A stretch of 6,057 nucleotides of DNA from Gemmatimonadota bacterium (GTDB lineage: Bacteria > Gemmatimonadota > Gemmatimonadetes > Longimicrobiales > RSA9): the NCBI GenBank assembly GCA_012027055.1, contig VEPF01000012.1, positions 1 through 6,057 of the forward strand. Reading direction: 5' to 3'. Shown piece by piece: positions 1-6,057 of the stretch (position 1 is the first letter of the stretch; each line of letters opens with the position of its first letter). The translations under genes and the position numbers were made by a program. The notes under the pieces were generated by a model. The model ran no database searches, was not told the DNA's origin, and was given only the letters and a program-made list of their open reading frames with translations.

Positions 1-1498
1 CGACGGCTTCCGCGATCTGGCGGCGGGCTTCCGCGGGAACGCTCGGCACTACCTCATCCTGGTTCCAGCTCCCACCGATCGTGATCCGGCAGCCCTCGCT
101 GTACAGCACCCGCACGCGCTCGCCCGCGCGCTCCCGGATGCCGTCCAGCACCGTCACCTCGAGCTTCGGCACGCCACTGTAGCCGCCCAGCAGCGTCCGG
201 TGCGCGTTCGGCCCGATCACCGCGATGGTCTGCAGCTGCTCCGCATCCAGTGGCAGCAGCCCGCCCTCGTTCTGCAGCAGCGTGATGGCGTCCTGCGCGG
301 CCTCGCGCGCCAGCGGCCGGTGCGCCTCGCTGCCGACGACCTCTTCGGCACGCGCCGGATCGACGTACGGGTCGTCGAACAACCCCAGCTTGAACTTCCA
401 GAAGAGCATCGGCGCCACCAGCTCGTCCAGCTCGGACTCCTGCAGCACCCCCTCGCGTACGAGCTCGACGAGATGGCGATAACAGTCCGGCTCCGGCAGC
501 TCGATGTTCACGCCCGCACGTACCGCCAGCGCGCACGCCTCGCGCGCATCCGCCGCCACGAAATGGCCGTGCGTGTCCGGCCGGTAACCCAGCTCCCAGA
601 TCGCGTAATAATCGGAAACCACGAAGCCCTCGAAGCCCATCTCGCCCCGCAGCACGTCCCGCAGCAGCCAGCGGTTCGCGTGCGAGGGCACCCCGTCGAT
701 CTCGTTGTACGAGGCCATCAGGCTGATCGCGCCGGCTTCGCTGATCGCGGCCCGGAACGGCGGGAAGAAGACGTCGCGCAGCACCCGCTCCGAGATGTCC
801 GCGGGGCCGCAGTTCATGCCCCCCTCCGGCTGGCCGTGGCCGGTCATGTGCTTGAGCGTGGCAATCAGGCGATCCTTGTCCCGAAACTCCCGGTCGCCCT
901 GGAACCCGCGCACCGCGGCCACCCCCAACCGCGCGGCCAGGTGCGGGTCCTCGCCAAACGTTTCTTCGACCCGGCCCCAGCGCGGATCTCGCGCCACGTC
1001 CACTACCGGCGTCAGCGCCTGGTGCGCCCCCCGCGCCCGTGCCTCCAGCGCCGTCAGCTCGTAGAGCGCCTCGACCAGCTGCGGATCGAAAGTCGAGGCC
1101 AGCGCGATCGGCTGCGGAAATGACGTCGCCTCGCGCGCCGCGTGGCCGTGCAGGCACTCCTCGTGGAAGATCACCGGAATGCCCAGCCGGCTTTCTTCGA
1201 TGAAGAAGCGCTGGATGGCGTTGGTCAGCTCGGCCGTCTCCCGCGGGCTCCGGCCGCCCGCGGCATCACTGGGGCGGCCCACCTGGCCCCGGCCGTGCCC
1301 GGCGGCGAAGGCGGCCCGCGCCTTCGCCGCGTCGAAACGGCCCTCGGCGTCCACCAGCATGTCCGCCTTCAGGTTCCAGACGCAGACCATCTGCGCGGCC
1401 TTTTCCTCCAGCGACATGCGATTGAGCAGGTCCGTGACCCGCTCCGCGACCGGAACTGACGGATCCCGGTACGGCTGCGTCGCGTTTGCTTCTGGCAT
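1..1498 (-). CDS. GH3 beta-glucosidase/beta-xylosidase, cytoplasmic type (C-terminus cut by window edge)
   Basis: The reading frame runs from ATG at 1498 to the left edge (499 residues, no stop). It encodes a retaining exo-acting GH3 hydrolase that removes terminal beta-D-glucose or beta-D-xylose. Visible family signatures are RMSLEEKAAQM near the N-terminus, FHEECLHGH (residues 111-119), RDPRWGR (170-176), the LKHMTGHG substrate-site segment (K216, H217) and GFVVSDYYAIWEL, whose Asp296 is the expected catalytic nucleophile. The second GH3 domain starts near residue 399 (ITLLQNE, then IAVIGPNA and LLGGYSG). The frame is still open at RQIAEAV, so the rest of that domain, the acid/base region and any fibronectin-like tail are missing; relatives are usually about 750-800 residues. 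The N-terminus is hydrophilic with no signal peptide, so a cytoplasmic location is inferred. ATG 1498 sits directly before the conserved start of the domain, but no Shine-Dalgarno sequence precedes it, and the in-frame codons just upstream offer no better start. Glucosidase versus xylosidase cannot be decided from this part. Confidence 0.95.
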   Translation of the reverse strand, partial: MPEANATQPYRDPSVPVAERVTDLLNRMSLEEKAAQMVCVWNLKADMLVDAEGRFDAAKARAAFAAGHGRGQVGRPSDAAGGRSPRETAELTNAIQRFFIEESRLGIPVIFHEECLHGHAAREATSFPQPIALASTFDPQLVEALYELTALEARARGAHQALTPVVDVARDPRWGRVEETFGEDPHLAARLGVAAVRGFQGDREFRDKDRLIATLKHMTGHGQPEGGMNCGPADISERVLRDVFFPPFRAAISEAGAISLMASYNEIDGVPSHANRWLLRDVLRGEMGFEGFVVSDYYAIWELGYRPDTHGHFVAADAREACALAVRAGVNIELPEPDCYRHLVELVREGVLQESELDELVAPMLFWKFKLGLFDDPYVDPARAEEVVGSEAHRPLAREAAQDAITLLQNEGGLLPLDAEQLQTIAVIGPNAHRTLLGGYSGVPKLEVTVLDGIRERAGERVRVLYSEGCRITIGGSWNQDEVVPSVPAEARRQIAEAV

Positions 1499-1725
1499 GG
1501 TCAGTCGGTGCGCGGGCGATGGGGCGCAACGCGTGAGGCGTCGCCCGTCGTCCGCATGAGGAAGGGGAAACGGTCCGCGCGGCAGGACCGGCCTGGCCGC
1601 CCGGGCCGCCGGGCTGCGGTGAGGAGTACGTGCGCGAACCGGAGCGGTGTCGCCACTCGACCTCAGGGTAACCGAGGCCACGCCCTGGCCGTTGTAGTCG
1701 TGTGGTACGGAGCGTTATCCAGATA

Positions 1726-1753
1726 CATATAATGATAAGATGACTCGCCGCAA
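1726..1753 (-). promoter_or_regulatory. Candidate promoter of the minus-strand GH3 gene, overlapping the plus-strand one
   Basis: Read on the minus strand, TTGCGG (1753 to 1748) is followed after 16 bases by TATATG (1731 to 1726). This is a moderate match to a sigma70-type -35/-10 pair. It would start transcription near 1719 and leave a leader of about 220 bases before the ATG at 1498. It occupies the same bases as the TATAAT of the opposite strand, so the two promoters would compete or be jointly controlled. The match is weak enough to arise by chance. Confidence 0.25.
1728..1733 (+). promoter_or_regulatory. Candidate -10 element (TATAAT) for the exported GH3 gene
   Basis: A perfect TATAAT hexamer lies in the only AT-rich stretch of an otherwise GC-rich intergenic region. 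Transcription would start near 1740, giving a leader of about 185 bases before the ATG at 1925. No good -35 hexamer is found 15-19 bases upstream; the sequence at 1704-1712 matches TTGACA poorly. The promoter may therefore need an activator, or use a sigma factor with other preferences. TTATC (1715-1719) and GATAA (1734-1738) flank the element as 5-bp inverted arms and could be part of an operator, which is only an inference. Confidence 0.5.
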
Positions 1754-1845
1754 GATGAGCCGCCAGGGTGGTTTGGCGCGTTGCGTCCGGGCCGGGGGAA
1801 GTCGATCTGCCGGTAGCTGTGCGCCATCGCGGGTGACATGGCGAC

Positions 1846-1903
1846 GGCCGGTCAGGTATCGGTAATTTGGGTGGATTCGTCTGGCGCTCCCAGCCGACCG
1901 GCC
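1846..1903 (+). repeat. 8-bp inverted repeat in the leader of the exported GH3 gene
   Basis: GGCCGGTC (1846-1853) and its exact reverse complement GACCGGCC (1896-1903) are separated by 42 bases. Between them a smaller hairpin can form from CTGG (1881-1884) and CCAG (1890-1893). In mRNA the whole would be a branched stem ending 10 bases before the Shine-Dalgarno sequence; in DNA the arms could be a two-site operator. The arms are GC-only apart from one base pair, so chance occurrence in this composition is possible. Confidence 0.35.
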
Positions 1904-1913
1904 TACGTACTCC

Positions 1914-1920
1914 AGGAGGA
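1914..1920 (+). promoter_or_regulatory. Shine-Dalgarno site fixing the start of the exported GH3
   Basis: AGGAGGA ends four bases before the ATG at 1925, with AGGAGG close to the ideal anti-Shine-Dalgarno match and spacing. It favours ATG 1925 over the in-frame ATG at 1838, which has no such site and would add 29 residues in front of a well-formed signal peptide. Confidence 0.9.
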
Positions 1921-1924
1921 CCCG

Positions 1925-4612
1925 ATGTCGCGCGGCAGCCCCGTTTCCCTCCGGCGCTGGCAGCTCGGTATGCCGGTGGCAGGACTGGTCCTCATGCTCG
2001 CTCCCGCTCCCGCCCCGGCCCAGGAGCCGGTCCCGGCCAATGCCCCGTACCTGAACCCCGCTCTGCCTGTCGCGCAGCGGGTGCAGGACCTGGTCTCCCG
2101 CATGACGCTGGCGGAGAAAGTGTCGCAGCTGCGCGACCACGCCGCCGCCATTCCGCGGCTGCAGGTGCCCGACTACGTGTGGTGGAACGAGGCCGCGCAC
2201 GGCGTGATGGGCGCCGGTTATGCCACGGTGTTTCCACAGGTGATCGCGCTGGGCGCCACGTGGGACCCGCGGCTGCTGCACGACATCGGCGCGGCCGTGT
2301 CCACGGAAGGCCGGGCCAAGTACCACCAGGCCATCCGCGAGAACAACCACGACTGGTTTTACGGCCTGACGTTCTGGGCGCCCAACATCAACATCTTCCG
2401 CGATCCCCGCTGGGGCCGCGGCCAGGAGACCTACGGCGAGGACCCGTTCCTCACCGGGCGCACGGCGGTCGCGTACGTGACCGGCATGCAGGGCGACGAC
2501 CCGAAGTACCTGAAGGTGGTCTCCACACCCAAGCACTACGCTGTGCACAGCGGTCCGGAGCCCCTGCGTCACCAGTTCGATGTGGACGTGTCACCGTTCG
2601 ACCTGGCGGACACGTACCTGCCCGCGTTCCGCGCGGCGGTGACGGAGGGACGCGCGCAGTCGGTCATGTGCGCCTACAACGCCATTGACGGCCTGCCCGC
2701 CTGCGCCAGTGCGCCGCTGTTACAGGATTTCCTGCGGCAGAGCTGGGGCTTCGACGGCTACGTCGTCTCCGATTGCGGCGCGGTATCGGACGTCACTACC
2801 GGGCACAAGTACGCGCCGGACGCCATGCATGCGGCGGTGGTGTCGCTCGAGGCGGGCACTGACCTGGAGTGCGGGTGGGGCGAGAGCGCGCCGTACGCCG
2901 CGCTGGGTCGCGCCGTGCAGGAGGGCCTGGTTGCCGAAGCCAAACTGGATGCCGCCCTGACGCGGCTGTTCACGGCGCGCTTCCGGCTCGGGATGTTCGA
3001 TCCGCCCGAGTCGTACGCGTACGGCCGCATTCCTTTCTCAGCGAACAACTCGCCGGAGCACCGCGCGCTCGCGCTGGAGGCCGCGCGCAAGGCGATGGTG
3101 CTGCTCAAGAACGACGGCATCCTGCCACTGAGTGCCGGTGGGAAGCGGATCGCCGTGATCGGACCCACGGCGGAGCTGGTGCAGGCGCTGCAGGGCAACT
3201 ACAACGGCACGCCGCTGGATCCGGTGTCGCCGGTGACCGGAATCAGCAAGCGCTTCGGCGCGGCCAACGTGACCTACGCGCAGGGCGCCATGCTCGCGGA
3301 GGGAATGGTCGTGCCCATCGCGCGCAGTGCGCTGCGGACGGCGAACTCCACGGGTCTGAAGGGCGAGTACTTCGCGAACGCGGAGCTGGCCGGCGAGCCG
3401 GTGGTCGTGCGCATCGATCCCGCCATCAACTTCAACTGGGACAAGGCCGTCCCCCTGCCCGGGCTCGAGCGCAACAATTTCTCTGTCCGCTGGACCGGCA
3501 CGTTCACGCCGCCTGCCGCCGGCGACTTCCGCCTCGGAGCCCGGGTGCGCGGCGGCGGCCGCGGCGCGCAGCGCGAGCTGGTGCGGCTGTACCTGGACGG
3601 AAAGCTGCTGCTCGACAACAGCGTGCCATCAGGCGGCCCCTCGACGCCGCTCGACACGCTGGTCCGTTTCGCCGACACGCGCCCGCACGATGTCCGCGTG
3701 GAATACCGCAGTCACACCACCGCGGCGGGGATTGATCTGACCTGGCAGCCACCGCAGGGTGTGCTGCAGGCCGAGGCGCTTGCCGCGGCGAAGCAGGCCG
3801 ACGTGGTCGTCGCGATCATGGGCATCTCGCCGCAACTCGAGGGCGAGGAGATGCGCGTGGACCTGCCGGGGTTCAGCGGTGGCGACCGCACCGACATCGT
3901 GCTGCCCTGGCCGCAGCACGAGCTGCTGGCCGCGCTGAAGGCCACGGGCAAGCCGGTCGTGCTGGTGCTGACCAGTGGCAGCGCACTCGCGGTAGACGAT
4001 CGGCAGGCCAACGCCATCATTCAGGCCTGGTATCCCGGCGTCGAGGGCGGCACCGCCATCGCCGAGACGCGGGCCGGCGACAACAACCCGGGCGGCCGCC
4101 TGCCGCTCACGTTCTACGCCTCGGTGGACCAGCTGCCACCGTTCGAGGAGTACTCGATGGCCAATCGGACCTACCGGTACTTCACGGGCAAGCCGTGGCG
4201 AGGCTTCGGCTACGGCCTGAGCTACTCGAAGTTCGGCTACGCCGGCCTGAGCGTACCGGTGCAGGCGGTTACGGCCGGTGAGTCGGTGGTCGTGCAAGTG
4301 GACGTGAAGAACGTGAGCGCGCGGGCTGGCGATGAGGTGGTGGAGGTGTACCTGGCGCAGCCGAAGCAGGCGCGCACGCCACTCCGCACGCTCGCCGGCT
4401 TCGAGCGCGTCCACCTCGCGCCGGGCGAGACCCGGCACGTCAGCATCACGATCGATCCGCGCACCATTGGCCAGGTGAACGAGGCGGGCGAACGCGTGAT
4501 CGTGCCCGGCAGCTACCAGGTGTTCGTGGGTGGCACGCAGCCCGGCGAGTCGGAGGATGGCGTGAGCGGCTCGTTCACCGTAAGCGGGCCGGCGAAGACG
4601 CTGCCGCGCTGA
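1925..4612 (+). CDS. Exported GH3 beta-xylosidase-type glycoside hydrolase with inserted PA14 domain
   Basis: This complete 895-residue enzyme is predicted to remove terminal beta-D-xylose or beta-D-glucose from hemicellulose oligosaccharides, outside the cytoplasm. Residues 1-32 form a Sec signal peptide: RR at 10-11, hydrophobic core 14-25, probable cleavage after APA (30-32). The GH3 N-terminal domain (about 43-330) shows RMTLAEKVSQL, RDPRWGRGQETYGEDP (from R159), PKHYAVHSG (K203, H204) and GYVVSDCGAVSDV with expected nucleophile Asp283; SDC rather than SDW/SDY is typical of the xylosidase-like branch. The second GH3 domain (about 387-755) is interrupted by a PA14 domain (about 474-610, LKGEYFAN to LTWQPP). 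It resumes with LEGEEM (638-643), a candidate region for the acid/base Glu, and GFSGGDRTD. A fibronectin III-like domain follows GFGYGLSY (about 772-885). The length is normal for PA14-containing GH3 enzymes, and no break is seen. It is divergent from another GH3 gene and convergent with an unassigned gene. Substrate is inferred from subfamily features; beta-glucosidase or arabinosidase activity is not excluded. Confidence 0.95.
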   Translation: MSRGSPVSLRRWQLGMPVAGLVLMLAPAPAPAQEPVPANAPYLNPALPVAQRVQDLVSRMTLAEKVSQLRDHAAAIPRLQVPDYVWWNEAAHGVMGAGYATVFPQVIALGATWDPRLLHDIGAAVSTEGRAKYHQAIRENNHDWFYGLTFWAPNINIFRDPRWGRGQETYGEDPFLTGRTAVAYVTGMQGDDPKYLKVVSTPKHYAVHSGPEPLRHQFDVDVSPFDLADTYLPAFRAAVTEGRAQSVMCAYNAIDGLPACASAPLLQDFLRQSWGFDGYVVSDCGAVSDVTTGHKYAPDAMHAAVVSLEAGTDLECGWGESAPYAALGRAVQEGLVAEAKLDAALTRLFTARFRLGMFDPPESYAYGRIPFSANNSPEHRALALEAARKAMVLLKNDGILPLSAGGKRIAVIGPTAELVQALQGNYNGTPLDPVSPVTGISKRFGAANVTYAQGAMLAEGMVVPIARSALRTANSTGLKGEYFANAELAGEPVVVRIDPAINFNWDKAVPLPGLERNNFSVRWTGTFTPPAAGDFRLGARVRGGGRGAQRELVRLYLDGKLLLDNSVPSGGPSTPLDTLVRFADTRPHDVRVEYRSHTTAAGIDLTWQPPQGVLQAEALAAAKQADVVVAIMGISPQLEGEEMRVDLPGFSGGDRTDIVLPWPQHELLAALKATGKPVVLVLTSGSALAVDDRQANAIIQAWYPGVEGGTAIAETRAGDNNPGGRLPLTFYASVDQLPPFEEYSMANRTYRYFTGKPWRGFGYGLSYSKFGYAGLSVPVQAVTAGESVVVQVDVKNVSARAGDEVVEVYLAQPKQARTPLRTLAGFERVHLAPGETRHVSITIDPRTIGQVNEAGERVIVPGSYQVFVGGTQPGESEDGVSGSFTVSGPAKTLPR

Positions 4613-4624
4613 ACGCGGCGGTAC

Positions 4625-4652
4625 GCGACGTCCTCTCGGGAGACGACGTCGC
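4625..4652. repeat. Stem-loop just after the exported GH3 stop codon
   Basis: GCGACGTC (4625-4632) pairs exactly with GACGTCGC (4645-4652). After a C-C mismatch the stem continues with TCT/AGA around a CGGG loop. It begins 12 bases after the stop codon and lacks a following T-run, so it may stabilise the 3' end of the mRNA or assist the next hairpin rather than act as a terminator alone. Confidence 0.5.
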
Positions 4653-4668
4653 TCGCGGCCGGATCACG

Positions 4669-4697
4669 GCGCCCCGACGCCTCGCTCGTCGGGGCGC
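4669..4697 (+). terminator. Probable transcription terminator between convergent genes
   Basis: GCGCCCCGACG (4669-4679) pairs perfectly with CGTCGGGGCGC (4687-4697): an 11-bp, very GC-rich stem with a 7-base loop. On the plus strand TTCATTAT follows, a weak T-rich tail, so it best serves the exported GH3 gene, whose stop lies 56 bases upstream. The same hairpin lies 30 bases beyond the stop of the convergent minus-strand gene and may also block read-through there, but on that strand no T-run follows it. Confidence 0.7.
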
Positions 4698-4727
4698 TTC
4701 ATTATGACCTGCGGCGTGACCGGCTGA

Positions 4728-6057
4728 CTACGATCGCGTGCGGTCCTGGCGCACTACGAAGTACGGTTGGCCTGCCAGCTCCTCGCCAAGCCCGGGGTAC
4801 TGCCAGGCCTGTCCGGACGGCTCCACGATCTCGAAGTAGTACTCGAGCGGGTACGGCGAGTCCGTGTACGCTGCCGACACCGTGGCGCGGTGCCGGGCCG
4901 CGGTGAGATTCATCTGCATCGCTACCCAGCGCTCAGCCTGCGTCAGGCGCCGGTAGTGCAGGGTGACAGCGGGTGCGCGCTCCCTGGCGTTCCCCAGCCG
5001 CAACTCGAGCTCTACCGGCTGCCCGCGCGCCAGGCTCACGGGCGGCGTGTGCGCGGCATCCGCAGTTGGCCGTGCGGGCGGTCCCAGCACTCGGCGGATC
5101 AGCTCGGCAACGCGAGCTGCCGGGACGCTGACGACTGCGGCCGCCGTAACCGCGTTGGCCGAGGCGGCCGCACGCTCCCTCGCGGTGATGCCCGCGGTCT
5201 CGCCCCGCTCCACCGCCGCAATGTCCCTGTCGATCGCGGCGAGCCGGTCTGACCAGTGCCCGCGCTGGTACCAGTCCGGACCGTAGGTCATGTCCTTGAC
5301 GTAGACGCCCGCCGTGATCTCCGCGACCCGCGCGTACTCGGTCCTCGCCTGCCGGTACGCCTGCAGCGCCGCCGCGCGGAACTCCGCGTTGCCGGTACGG
5401 GCAAAGAGCGCGTACAGCGAGGCCGCGCGCAGCTTCCACGCGAAGAAGCGGCCCAGGCCGAGCTGCACGCGCGTGTCGATGTCCATGCGCCGGAACGCGG
5501 CGGCGTTCCGGTCGGCGACGGCGCGCGCCCTGGAGAGGCTCGTCTCGGCCTCCGTTGCGAGCGTCTCCAGCCACCGGGCCACTTCCGCAGGCGAGTACTT
5601 GCCGCTGACGCGATTCGCGAGCAGCTCGCCGGCGAACTCCTCGGCGGTCGAGAAGATCTGCGGGTCGAGCGGGCTCACCGTGCCGAAGCGGCGAGGCGCG
5701 GGCGAGTCCCAGTCGTAAGGCGGGGCCGGCGGCGACGGCTCCGCGATCGGCATGTTCACGTACATCTCGGCCCAGAACAGGTTGTTCGCCGCCGAGGGCA
5801 GGTGCGCGGTGGTGAGCAGCGGCAGGATGCGGCTGGCGCGCGCGAGGGCAACGCCCGCGTGCTCTGCAGCGGGCCCGTATTCGGCCGCGAGCCGGCGAGT
5901 GCGCGCATCGGGCCTGGCATCCGGATCATACAGGGCGGGACCCCAGGTGGCGTACGTGAGCCGGTACTTCTCGAAATCCGGCCCCGGCGCGCGGAGCGCA
6001 GCATCGAGGTAGCCATCACGGCCGCCGGGCAGGCCCGATCCCTTCCGTCCCTTGAAC
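4728..6057 (-). CDS. C-terminal part of a large unassigned protein (N-terminus beyond window)
   Basis: The frame is open from the right edge (first full codon ending at 6056) to TAG at 4728-4730: 442 residues. I do not recognise the family. Residues about 1-100 contain FEKYRLTYATWGPALYDPDA and LLTTAHLPSAANN (80-92), which look like conserved core rather than linker. A Pro-rich turn (PSPPAPP) and RFGTVSPLDPQIFST follow. Residues about 167-288 are strongly helical, with GLGRFFAWKLRAASLYALF, TYGPDWYQRGHW and DRLAAIDRDIAAVE. An Ala-rich linker leads to a beta-rich C-terminal domain (about 339-442) with VTLHYRRL, DSPYPLEYYFEI and QPYFVVR, resembling a carbohydrate-enzyme beta-sandwich. ATG 5765 falls inside conserved sequence, so it is probably not the start: 97 in-frame codons without a stop precede it and read like the same protein. 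Position beside two GH3 genes suggests a glycoside hydrolase or accessory polysaccharide enzyme; this is inference. The gene is convergent with the exported GH3. Confidence 0.85.
   Translation of the reverse strand, partial: FKGRKGSGLPGGRDGYLDAALRAPGPDFEKYRLTYATWGPALYDPDARPDARTRRLAAEYGPAAEHAGVALARASRILPLLTTAHLPSAANNLFWAEMYVNMPIAEPSPPAPPYDWDSPAPRRFGTVSPLDPQIFSTAEEFAGELLANRVSGKYSPAEVARWLETLATEAETSLSRARAVADRNAAAFRRMDIDTRVQLGLGRFFAWKLRAASLYALFARTGNAEFRAAALQAYRQARTEYARVAEITAGVYVKDMTYGPDWYQRGHWSDRLAAIDRDIAAVERGETAGITARERAAASANAVTAAAVVSVPAARVAELIRRVLGPPARPTADAAHTPPVSLARGQPVELELRLGNARERAPAVTLHYRRLTQAERWVAMQMNLTAARHRATVSAAYTDSPYPLEYYFEIVEPSGQAWQYPGLGEELAGQPYFVVRQDRTRS

Larger units (their letters stand above)
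1499..1924. other. Divergent intergenic region between the two GH3 genes
   Basis: These 426 bases separate the start codons of two divergently transcribed GH3 genes, so both promoters must lie here unless transcription starts inside a gene. Most of it is very GC-rich. The exception is one AT-rich island at about 1714-1741, where TATAAT is found. On the left side, within the presumed leader of the minus-strand gene, CGGTCC (1571-1576) and GGACCG (1585-1590) can form a 6-bp hairpin with an 8-base loop. On the right side lie an 8-bp inverted repeat and the ribosome binding site of the exported GH3. The open frames crossing this region look like non-coding by-products of high GC. No known riboswitch was recognised. 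Confidence 0.8.

Noticed and set aside
200..1123. 307-codon open frame on the plus strand, opposite the cytoplasmic GH3
   Set aside because: It lies wholly antisense to a frame with unmistakable GH3 motifs, and its translation is low-complexity and Arg-rich, as expected from a high-GC shadow frame.
1737..1758. Direct repeat AAGATGA at 1737-1743 and 1752-1758 (15-base period)
   Set aside because: Seven bases in only two copies just after the promoter; too short to separate from chance, although a regulator half-site repeat is possible.
1838..1924. Upstream in-frame ATG extending the exported GH3 by 29 residues
   Set aside because: It has no ribosome binding site and would bury the signal peptide; ATG 1925 has AGGAGGA at ideal spacing.
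1715..2572. 285-codon minus-strand frame spanning the intergenic region and the start of the exported GH3
   Set aside because: Most of it is antisense to the GH3 signal peptide and N-terminal domain, and its translation shows no recognisable domain or sensible start context.
3629..4438. 269-codon minus-strand frame opposite the 3' half of the exported GH3
   Set aside because: Antisense to conserved GH3 and fibronectin-like sequence; a composition-driven shadow.
5763..5765. ATG at 5765 as the true start of the unassigned minus-strand gene
   Set aside because: The same frame stays open for 97 more codons to the window edge with protein-like, aromatic-rich sequence, and the Met sits inside an apparently conserved segment (FWAEMYVNMP).
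1..6057. Mobile elements, CRISPR arrays, tRNA or rRNA genes, toxin-antitoxin or phage-defence genes
   Set aside because: None was seen: no long terminal inverted repeats, no regularly spaced repeats, no tRNA-like cloverleaf and no transposase or defence motifs in the coding frames.

Overview
This GC-rich window carries three protein-coding genes, and at least two of them belong to plant-polysaccharide breakdown. No RNA gene, mobile element or CRISPR array was seen. Strong codon-position GC bias, a clear Shine-Dalgarno site on one gene and a Sec-type signal peptide point to a high-GC, probably Gram-negative bacterium. A Gemmatimonadota- or Acidobacteriota-like soil lineage would fit, but that is a guess from general character and not from a marker gene.

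Layout from left to right. (1) Positions 1-1498, minus strand: the N-terminal two thirds of a family 3 glycoside hydrolase (GH3) without a signal peptide; its C-terminus lies beyond the left edge. (2) Positions 1499-1924: a 426-base divergent intergenic region. It holds one AT-rich island with a perfect TATAAT, several short inverted repeats and a strong ribosome binding site. (3) Positions 1925-4612, plus strand: a complete 895-residue exported GH3 enzyme of the beta-xylosidase type, with a PA14 domain inserted in the second GH3 domain and a fibronectin III-like C-terminal domain. (4) Positions 4613-4727: a short convergent intergenic region with two tandem hairpins, the second looking like a transcription terminator. 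(5) Positions 4728-6057, minus strand: the C-terminal 442 residues of a large protein whose start lies beyond the right edge. I cannot assign it to a family.

The two GH3 genes are transcribed away from each other from a shared upstream region. This suggests joint control and a division of labour: the exported enzyme would trim xylo- or gluco-oligosaccharides outside the cytoplasm, and the signal-less one would hydrolyse imported oligosaccharides inside. The third gene converges on the exported GH3 and is probably part of the same carbohydrate locus, but this rests only on position. Most of the window is ordinary hemicellulose-utilisation content. The best lead for something undescribed is the unassigned protein at 4728-6057; the promoter and leader architecture at 1700-1924 comes second.
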